Source of the DNA: Verrucomicrobia bacterium UBA1263
GTDB taxonomy: Bacteria; Verrucomicrobiota; Verrucomicrobiia; Limisphaerales; UBA1412
Reading direction: 5' to 3'
Assembly (NCBI GenBank): GCA_002308515.1
Contig: DBVN01000003.1
Location: 35,280 to 43,868 of the forward strand
DNA length: 8,589 nucleotides
The position numbers were made by a program, and so were the translations under genes. Numbering within the stretch: the first letter of the stretch is position 1; every line of letters starts with the position of its first letter. This document shows positions 1 through 4,221 of this stretch, in pieces. Below the pieces are notes generated by a model, which made no database searches, was not told the origin of the DNA, and saw only the letters and a list, made by a program, of their open reading frames with translations.

Positions 1-303
1 GGTAAATTCAATAGAAGAAGAAGTTCCAGTCAGCCCCGGCAACAGTTCAGAGCCGTTGACCGCGCAGCGCAGTTCCATTCCCAGCCGGTCCATCACCAGA
101 CGAACCGCGGCTATCCGCTCCATCTCCTCCAGCGCGTCCTTTCTTAACATACTGGATTGCTGATAGAAATAGAGAGCAACAGTCATGATACCGATCGCGA
201 TCGTCACCGCCAGGATCACCTCCAGCAAAGTAAAAGCTGACAAAGCGGATCTGTAAAAAACATACCCACGTCGGCTTTCTTTGTTGGACAAACTGAATCT
301 CAT
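1..303 (-). CDS. gspJ: Type II secretion minor pseudopilin, GspJ-like (3' end outside window)
   Basis: Only the first 101 codons lie in the window; the frame stays open to base 1. By family knowledge GspJ is a minor pseudopilin of the type II secretion pseudopilus tip, made as a membrane prepilin and processed by the prepilin peptidase. What is visible is an N-terminal leader of about 23 residues followed by the class III signal S-A-F-T-L-L-E-V, with the conserved Glu at E28 (mature +5) and a hydrophobic helix at about residues 24-46. Residue -1 is Ala23 instead of the usual Gly. The ATG at 303 overlaps the TGA of gspI (ATGA), which supports this start and translational coupling. The J assignment rests mainly on gene order G-H-I-J and the prepilin motif; the diagnostic C-terminal part is missing. 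Confidence 0.72.
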   Translation of the reverse strand, partial: MRFSLSNKESRRGYVFYRSALSAFTLLEVILAVTIAIGIMTVALYFYQQSSMLRKDALEEMERIAAVRLVMDRLGMELRCAVNGSELLPGLTGTSSSIEFT

Positions 304-761
304 TCGACTGATGAACTATCCTCGTTCTCTTTATATAAAATATACTGACTCAAGCGCTTGACGATTTTTCCATCCGGATCATGGATCACAACCTCTACCT
401 TCTGGAGCTGTGGCAGTTCCAACCCGTCTCCTTCCAGATCCATCACCTCGGTACTGACTTCTTCCGTTTCAATATCATAAGACCAATCCTGGAACGGTTC
501 TTCAAACTGGGTGCCTTCCACACTCTCAGCCGCGATCACTCCCATCTGTATTTGAGAAATAACGCTGACCGCCAGATTCACTCCATGAAGATTTGCTTTC
601 ATCCTCTCAACTGAATCGACCGAGGACTGTAAACCGCCCGTAATGACCGATGCCGCACCCAAAATCAAAGCCAATGCCATCAGCACCTCCAGCAAAACAC
701 CGCCCGAAAGATGGTATTTCATCTGAAACTGATTGCATTGCTGACGGATAGGTATCATCAT
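300..761 (-). CDS. gspI: Type II secretion minor pseudopilin, GspI-like
   Basis: A 153-residue minor pseudopilin. In known systems GspI nucleates the pseudopilus tip complex with GspJ and GspK in the inner membrane and periplasm. The prepilin motif is S-G-G-V-L-L-E-V-L. If Glu25 is mature +5, cleavage falls between Gly20 and Gly21, giving Gly at +1 instead of Phe or Met. The hydrophobic helix spans about residues 21-43, followed by a small periplasmic domain with a W-S-Y-D-I-E stretch (93-98) and a late V-E-V-V-I-H-D-P-D-G-K strand (122-132), then an acidic, Ser-rich end. The ATG at 761 overlaps the gspH stop (ATGA). An alternative ATG at 722 would give a 7-residue leader, more typical in length; neither start has a clear Shine-Dalgarno. 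I infer the I assignment from size and operon position. Confidence 0.78.
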   Translation of the reverse strand: MMIPIRQQCNQFQMKYHLSGGVLLEVLMALALILGAASVITGGLQSSVDSVERMKANLHGVNLAVSVISQIQMGVIAAESVEGTQFEEPFQDWSYDIETEEVSTEVMDLEGDGLELPQLQKVEVVIHDPDGKIVKRLSQYILYKENEDSSSVE

Positions 762-1630
762 TTTGAAACAGTATTGGTAGTCTGTGTTTGCGGAGCTTCC
801 AAGGTATCCTTCTCTTCTTCGGTTTCCTCTTCTAAAAGTTCCTCTTCCTCTTCTTCTGTATCTTCATCAGTTTCGTCTTCAGAGGTCTTGTAAATTTTCT
901 TCTCAATCAATCCTGTGACCCCATTAAGCGAAATGATCACCTTGCGAGTGTCCTCATCATCACAGGAAATCATTTCAATTTCAATCGTTTCTGAGGAACC
1001 ATCGGGATAAAAGATGATACTCTTTTCTTCTGATTCCAGTTCACTGACCGTCTCAGAGTCCAATGTATCCGACACCTGATTCGTGCTTTGAACAGAATTG
1101 GTTCCGTCCTGCACATCTCCCAGTATCGCGAAGTAATTCTCTTTTTCCGCCAGAACAACTCCATTGGTATCCGTATTTTCAGCCTCACCGCTCACTATCT
1201 GTTCCCGGAGGTTTGGAGTTTCTTCCTCTGCTTCCTCTTCTGTATTAGTTTGTTCGGTCTGTCCCTCTAATGTGACCCGTGTCACCTGCACCAAATCCCC
1301 TATTTCCTTGTCCATCCAAGAGACTTCTGGAAGATCAAGGAACACTCCGGGATTGCCTATCGGGTCATTTTCGATTGCGACTTTGGGAATATAAACCACT
1401 TGCCCGGAAACATCATTGGTGGAAACAAACTTGATAACGACACGCTTGCCGCTTTGCGCTGCCTCCGCGCTGGCAAACTTGAGCAGACTTTCAAACCGGC
1501 TGGCACCTTCTTCCAGACGGATCCCCTTCAAAGCCGGCGACATATAAAAGACCGCCGATGCCATGAAGATCATTAAAACAACAACCACCAGCAACAGCTC
1601 TATAAGAGTAAAACCGCGCTGGTGGTTCAT
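758..1630 (-). CDS. gspH: Type II secretion minor pseudopilin, GspH-like, long acidic variant
   Basis: A pseudopilin with a textbook prepilin signal: 6-residue leader M-N-H-Q-R-G, then F-T-L-I-E with Glu11 at mature +5, and a helix to about residue 30. The helix continues into a segment rich in Ala and Glu (about 40-60), then a beta domain. The F-Y-P-D-G-S-S (207-213) and S-L-N-G-V-T-G-L-I (234-242) patterns match the C-terminal strands of the GspH/FimT family. At 290 residues it is much longer than a usual GspH (roughly 150-200). The excess is an acidic, Thr/Ser/Asn-rich insert at about 122-203 and a Glu-rich tail at about 250-278. It lies 33 nt after gspG and overlaps gspI, so it belongs to the operon. 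GspH is thought to link the tip complex to the GspG shaft. Confidence 0.82.
   Translation of the reverse strand: MNHQRGFTLIELLLVVVVLMIFMASAVFYMSPALKGIRLEEGASRFESLLKFASAEAAQSGKRVVIKFVSTNDVSGQVVYIPKVAIENDPIGNPGVFLDLPEVSWMDKEIGDLVQVTRVTLEGQTEQTNTEEEAEEETPNLREQIVSGEAENTDTNGVVLAEKENYFAILGDVQDGTNSVQSTNQVSDTLDSETVSELESEEKSIIFYPDGSSETIEIEMISCDDEDTRKVIISLNGVTGLIEKKIYKTSEDETDEDTEEEEEELLEEETEEEKDTLEAPQTQTTNTVSK
812..890 (-). repeat. Low-complexity Glu-codon tract in gspH
   Basis: On the plus strand this stretch is almost entirely pyrimidine, with many ctt/tct/cct triplets; on the coding strand it is runs of GAA/GAG with a few Asp, Thr and Leu codons. It encodes most of the acidic GspH tail. Because the units are triplets, gain or loss of units would change tail length without breaking the frame. 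Confidence 0.7.
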
Positions 1631-1663
1631 AAAATATAATGATTTAAGAATTAACGGGTTGAA

Positions 1664-2215
1664 TTAATTCTCACCGTTTGTCAATTCTTCGGCTTCGTTT
1701 TCATTCACCAAAGTGATATCGTCTTCGGTCTCCGCCTGACCATCCTCACCCATGGAATAGAGTTTATAAGGCAGAGTCAAAGTCGTGCTCGCGTCATCAA
1801 GACTCACGGTGCTGTCATCCGCCGGCTCGTAAACCAAAGCATTGCCCCAGGCATCTTCAAAATGGGTACCAGGCTTGAGGTACGGTCCCTGCCATTTCTC
1901 ACCCAAACGTTCATTTTCAAAGGAAGGTTTGAGCATCAAGGCATTCAGACCGCCTTCATCTTCAGTAGGATAGTGACCAATGTTGAGGCGATAATTATCC
2001 AAAGCGCTTTGTATCTGCTGCAAAAACAGGCGGGTCGTATTCTTCTCCGCGGCTTTTTGCTGAGGAAGCACATAAACCACTAAAACCGTTGCCAGCATCA
2101 TCAAAATAACGATCACCAGTAACACCTCAATCAGCGTAAAACCACTCTTCTTGTGAGAAACGGCAACGCCCCGATTTGCCAGCCAAGACCGGCACTGACA
2201 GACATTTATCTTCAT
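1664..2215 (-). CDS. gspG: Type II secretion major pseudopilin GspG
   Basis: Main shaft subunit of the type II secretion pseudopilus, polymerised at the inner membrane. The prepilin motif S-G-F-T-L-I-E-V-L-L-V-I-V-I-L is canonical, with cleavage after Gly25 and Glu30 at +5. Family hallmarks follow in order: a long helix, Y-P-T-E-D-E-G-G-L-N-A-L (82-93), W-Q-G-P-Y-L-K-P (108-115), D-A-W-G-N-A-L-V-Y (121-129, usually DPWGN), and Y-K-L-Y-S-M-G-E-D-G-Q-A-E-T-E-D-D-I (150-167). The last is the Asp-rich loop that binds calcium in characterised GspG proteins. Length 183 is a little above usual because of a 25-residue leader and an acidic tail ending N-G-E-N. The ATG at 2215 is the only normal start in frame before the motif. 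It is the first gene of the minus-strand run; I found no convincing promoter or Shine-Dalgarno. Confidence 0.93.
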   Translation of the reverse strand: MKINVCQCRSWLANRGVAVSHKKSGFTLIEVLLVIVILMMLATVLVVYVLPQQKAAEKNTTRLFLQQIQSALDNYRLNIGHYPTEDEGGLNALMLKPSFENERLGEKWQGPYLKPGTHFEDAWGNALVYEPADDSTVSLDDASTTLTLPYKLYSMGEDGQAETEDDITLVNENEAEELTNGEN

Positions 2216-2306
2216 AAATTATAAATCAATCTTATAGCAGACATATTTATGCCAACGGATGCCGACACGATATGCCGTAAGTTAGACGAATCAGCGGGTA
2301 ATATTA

Positions 2307-2323
2307 TTCAGCGTTACGCTGAA
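2307..2323. other. Short perfect hairpin upstream of gspG
   Basis: TTCAGCG, loop TTA, CGCTGAA: a perfect 7-bp stem with AT-rich flanks on both sides. It sits between the tRNA terminator and gspG. It could be a second termination signal for read-through from the tRNA genes, or a leader hairpin or operator for gspG. It lacks a clean T-tract in either direction, so its role is open. Confidence 0.45.
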
Positions 2324-2340
2324 AATAATGGATAAATCGA

Positions 2341-2372
2341 AAAATAAAAAAAGTGAAGATCAACTCTTCACT
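2341..2372 (-). terminator. Intrinsic terminator of the tRNA-Glu/tRNA-Ala transcript
   Basis: Read on the minus strand: 8-bp perfect stem AGTGAAGA / TCTTCACT (2372-2365 with 2359-2352), 5-nt loop GTTGA, then a run of seven T, an A and five more T. It starts 18 nt after the CCA end of tRNA-Ala, as expected for a stable-RNA operon. Confidence 0.9.
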
Positions 2373-2389
2373 CCCTCTCCTCTCCGGAA

Positions 2390-2465
2390 TGGTGGAGCCG
2401 AGGAGGATCGAACTCCTGACCCCCACAATGCCATTGTGGTGCTCTACCAACTGAGCTACGACCCC
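2390..2465 (-). tRNA. tRNA-Ala (anticodon GGC)
   Basis: A full 76-nt cloverleaf including an encoded CCA. The acceptor stem GGGGTCG / CGGCTCC contains the G3-U70 wobble pair that identifies tRNA-Ala. D arm GCTC...GAGC; anticodon stem CCACA / TGTGG with loop ATGGCAT, so the anticodon is GGC (reads GCC, and GCU by wobble); T arm AGGAG-TTCGATC-CTCCT. The flanks CGGAAT (5') and ATTCCG (3') are complementary and would lengthen the acceptor stem in the precursor. It lies 31 nt downstream of tRNA-Glu on the same strand and shares its promoter and terminator. Confidence 0.97.
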
Positions 2466-2496
2466 ATTCCGAACCGCTATCGCGCTTTCGCCGTTA

Positions 2497-2571
2497 TGGC
2501 GACCCTACCGGGACTCGAACCCGGGTTATCACCGTGAAAGGGTGGTGTCCTAACCGCTAGACCATAGGGTC
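2497..2571 (-). tRNA. tRNA-Glu (anticodon TTC)
   Basis: A 75-nt cloverleaf with encoded CCA and discriminator G. Acceptor stem GACCCTA / TAGGGTC; D arm GTCT...GGAC; anticodon loop CTTTCAC giving anticodon TTC (GAA/GAG); T arm CCGGG-TTCGAGT-CCCGG. The anticodon stem CCACC / GGTGA has an unpaired C27-A43 at its base; the other four pairs are intact. It is the first gene of a two-tRNA transcript. Confidence 0.96.
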
Positions 2572-2587
2572 AGCGCAACGGGGAAGG

Positions 2588-2615
2588 ACTCTACCAGATT
2601 CCTGTATCTTTGCAA
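2588..2615 (-). promoter_or_regulatory. Putative promoter of the tRNA pair
   Basis: On the minus strand, -35 TTGCAA (2615-2610), 16-bp spacer, -10 TAGAGT (2593-2588). The sequence after the -10 is GC-rich (CCTTCCCCG), like the discriminator of stable-RNA promoters, and the region upstream of the -35 is A/T tracts that could act as an UP element. tRNA-Glu begins 17 nt after the -10. Each box matches sigma-70 consensus at 4 of 6 positions. Confidence 0.55.
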
Positions 2616-2684
2616 CACTAAATTGAAAAAAAGTCGCTTTTTTTCGCAAAAACATCTTTTTTCTCCCTTTTGAGGGCTTTTTCA

Positions 2685-2713
2685 TTGATATCCCCTCGTG
2701 GATACACTATTCT
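2685..2713 (+). promoter_or_regulatory. Putative sigma-70-type promoter of the aldo/keto reductase gene
   Basis: -35 TTGATA (2685-2690, 5 of 6), 17-bp spacer, -10 TATTCT (2708-2713, 4 of 6). Predicted transcription start is near 2720, about 19 nt before the ATG at 2739. It argues against the in-frame upstream ATG at 2670, which would lie before the promoter. Confidence 0.55.
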
Positions 2714-2738
2714 TTTCTCAGTTAGTTGTGCTTACATC

Positions 2739-3680
2739 ATGAAAACTACATCTTCAATCAATCGCAGAACGTTCCTGAAGACATCTGCTGCAGCGGCAGT
2801 CGGAGCAGCTCTTTTGAACACTCAATCCTCTTTCGCTGAGGATTCTAACGAAAAAAACGTCCGTACCGCGGCAGATCAGGTCACTCTGGGCAACACCGGG
2901 ATCAAGCTCAGTCGTCTCGGTTTTGGCGCAGGCACAAACAGTGGTCAGGTTCAAAGAAATCTGGGACACGAGGAATTCAACAAAGTCATCCGCCACGCTT
3001 ATGAACGCGGAATCACTTATTATGACACAGCGGAATCCTATCAGACACATACCTGGCTGAGAGAGGCACTCCAAGGCATTCCCCGCGAAAAACTTTTTAT
3101 TCAAACGAAGATTCCCGGTGGCGTAAGAACTACAGAAGAAACACTTGAACGCGTGGAGCGTTACCTGAAAGAGCTGGGAACAGATTACATCGACTCTCTC
3201 CTCATACACTGTCAGGTAGCTCATGATTGGGATGAAAAGATGAAGCCCGTCATGGAAGGGCTTGAGAAAGCTAAAGAAAAGAAGATGATCCGTGTACACG
3301 GCATTTCCTCTCACAGTCTGCCCGCCATCCGCAGAGCGATCGCCTGCGACTGGTGTCAGACCATGCTGGTTCGTGTCAATCCGTTAGGTCATCAGACGGA
3401 CTCAGAATCCGAGCAATGGAATGCTCAAAGCTCTCCCGAGTTCATCCCTAACCTGCTTTATTTGTTGCAGAAAGCTTCTGCCAAAGGCAAAGGCGTGATT
3501 GCGATGAAACTGGTAGGCAACGGTGATTTCAAGAATCCGGCTGACCGTGAGAAGACAATGCGCTTCGTGATGAATATCCCTGATATCAACGCGGCAGTCA
3601 TTGGCTTCAAGAGTATTGCGGAGGTGGATGAATCCATTGAGCGCATGAACAATGCCCTCAAAGAGGCCCGAGTCGATTAA
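2739..3680 (+). CDS. Tat-exported aldo/keto reductase
   Basis: A 313-residue oxidoreductase of the aldo/keto reductase superfamily, (beta/alpha)8 barrel, normally NAD(P)H-dependent; the substrate is unknown. The N-terminus is a twin-arginine signal: S-I-N-R-R-T-F-L-K (R9, R10), an Ala-rich hydrophobic core (16-26) and a likely cleavage site after S-F-A (residue 33), so the folded enzyme should be sent across the inner membrane. The AKR catalytic tetrad is complete: Asp96 and Tyr101 in Y-D-T-A-E-S-Y, Lys124 in Q-T-K-I-P, His157 in L-L-I-H-C. The later V-H-G-I-S-S-H and V-I-G-F-K strands also fit. I chose the ATG at 2739 because the signal peptide begins there and the promoter precedes it; the frame is open back to an ATG at 2670. 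Single-gene unit, divergent from the tRNAs and closed by a terminator. Confidence 0.9.
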   Translation: MKTTSSINRRTFLKTSAAAAVGAALLNTQSSFAEDSNEKNVRTAADQVTLGNTGIKLSRLGFGAGTNSGQVQRNLGHEEFNKVIRHAYERGITYYDTAESYQTHTWLREALQGIPREKLFIQTKIPGGVRTTEETLERVERYLKELGTDYIDSLLIHCQVAHDWDEKMKPVMEGLEKAKEKKMIRVHGISSHSLPAIRRAIACDWCQTMLVRVNPLGHQTDSESEQWNAQSSPEFIPNLLYLLQKASAKGKGVIAMKLVGNGDFKNPADREKTMRFVMNIPDINAAVIGFKSIAEVDESIERMNNALKEARVD

Positions 3681-3712
3681 ACCGGACATTGCAGAAGATA
3701 AAGTCATAAAAC

Positions 3713-3740
3713 TTGTCTCTATAGAAAAATATCCTAAACT
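3713..3740 (+). promoter_or_regulatory. Possible promoter ahead of dciA
   Basis: TTGTCT (3713-3718), 16-bp spacer, TAAACT (3735-3740), each 4 of 6 to consensus. Transcription would begin at the base of the 3741-3777 hairpin, so the stem-loop would form the dciA leader. No better promoter is evident between the terminator and dciA. Confidence 0.25.
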
Positions 3741-3785
3741 ATAAGCGGTGACCGCAATACGCTTGCGTCCCGCTTATGTTTTTAT
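3741..3785 (+). terminator. Intrinsic terminator after the aldo/keto reductase gene
   Basis: An 8-bp outer stem ATAAGCGG / CCGCTTAT (3741-3748 with 3770-3777), extended inward by GA-CGCA / TGCG-TC with single-base bulges and a 7-nt loop, then GTTTTTATAT. It lies 60 nt after the reductase stop. It is also only 25-30 nt before dciA, so it could attenuate transcription of the next operon. Confidence 0.8.
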
Positions 3786-3809
3786 ATCAAAGCCGTTTCT
3801 GAAGGATAC

Positions 3810-4208
3810 ATGGAATCTCAACAGAGAAAAAAAGAATGGGTGGACTATGCCAGACAGGAGATCCTGCGGCAGTGGAGGCACTTTGATGAAGATGCGCTTC
3901 GGAATAACTTTCCACGCTATACGACACCCGCTCTGGTTTTGCCCGCTCTTCTGGAAAGGCAAAAGATAGACCTCAACGGTCAAAAAGAACACCAGCAGCT
4001 GATCTTTGTTTGGGAGCGATCCATGGATCCTGAGATCCGGGCACACGCTCATCCCGAAAGACTTTCCAATGGAACTCTTTTTATCAGTGTGGAGAATAAC
4101 ACCTGGTTGTCTGAGATCGTTCGCTTTCGCCGAAATGATATCCTCAAGCGTCTTCAAGCCTGTCTGGGCAGAGATTCTATAAAAAAGCTTTCATTTAAAG
4201 TATGTTAA
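3810..4208 (+). CDS. dciA: DciA-family (DUF721) replicative helicase loader
   Basis: A 132-residue DUF721 protein. DciA is the widespread bacterial factor that loads or stimulates the replicative helicase DnaB where DnaC/DnaI loaders are absent. The KH-like DUF721 core is seen as F-V-W-E-R-S-M-D-P-E-I-R-A-H-A-H-P-E-R-L (66-85, Trp68 conserved), then N-G-T-L-F-I-S-V-E-N-N-T-W-L-S-E-I (87-103, Trp99) and R-N-D-I-L-K-R-L (108-115), closing with I-K-K-L-S-F-K-V. The N-terminus (1-60) is charged and helical. GAAGG lies 4 nt before the ATG, the only recognisable Shine-Dalgarno among the window's complete genes. The helicase gene follows after 13 nt, so co-transcription is likely. Family assignment rests on motif pattern and length. 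Confidence 0.83.
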   Translation: MESQQRKKEWVDYARQEILRQWRHFDEDALRNNFPRYTTPALVLPALLERQKIDLNGQKEHQQLIFVWERSMDPEIRAHAHPERLSNGTLFISVENNTWLSEIVRFRRNDILKRLQACLGRDSIKKLSFKVC

Positions 4209-4221
4209 ATATCCCGACACT

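Noticed and set aside
711..893. Plus-strand Ser/Val-rich frame.
   Set aside because: Antisense of the Glu codon tract of gspH; its low complexity is inherited from that tract.
2218..2238. TATAAT and TATAAG boxes upstream of gspG on the minus strand, with TTGGCA nearby, as a gspG promoter.
   Set aside because: TTGGCA lies only 13 bp from TATAAG, and TATAAT is two bases from the start codon, so no pair has workable spacing.
2328..2537. A 69-residue plus-strand reading frame with G-A-E-E-D-R-T-P-D and L-P-G-L-E-P-G segments.
   Set aside because: It is the reverse strand of the two tRNA genes. Such peptides are a well-known false annotation arising from tRNA antisense sequence.
2670..2685. CCCT-TTTG-AGGG hairpin with a following T-run as a terminator.
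   Set aside because: Only a 4-bp stem, and it lies between two divergent promoters where no transcript needs to end.
2670..2738. N-terminal extension of the aldo/keto reductase from an upstream ATG.
   Set aside because: The extension would put 23 residues before the Tat signal and the ATG lies upstream of the predicted promoter; the ATG at 2739 fits both.
2754..3314. A 186-residue minus-strand frame inside the reductase gene.
   Set aside because: It covers the AKR catalytic residues on the opposite strand and has no motif of its own.
3774..4157. A 127-residue minus-strand frame opposite dciA.
   Set aside because: The plus-strand DUF721 frame has family motifs and a ribosome site; the antisense frame has neither.
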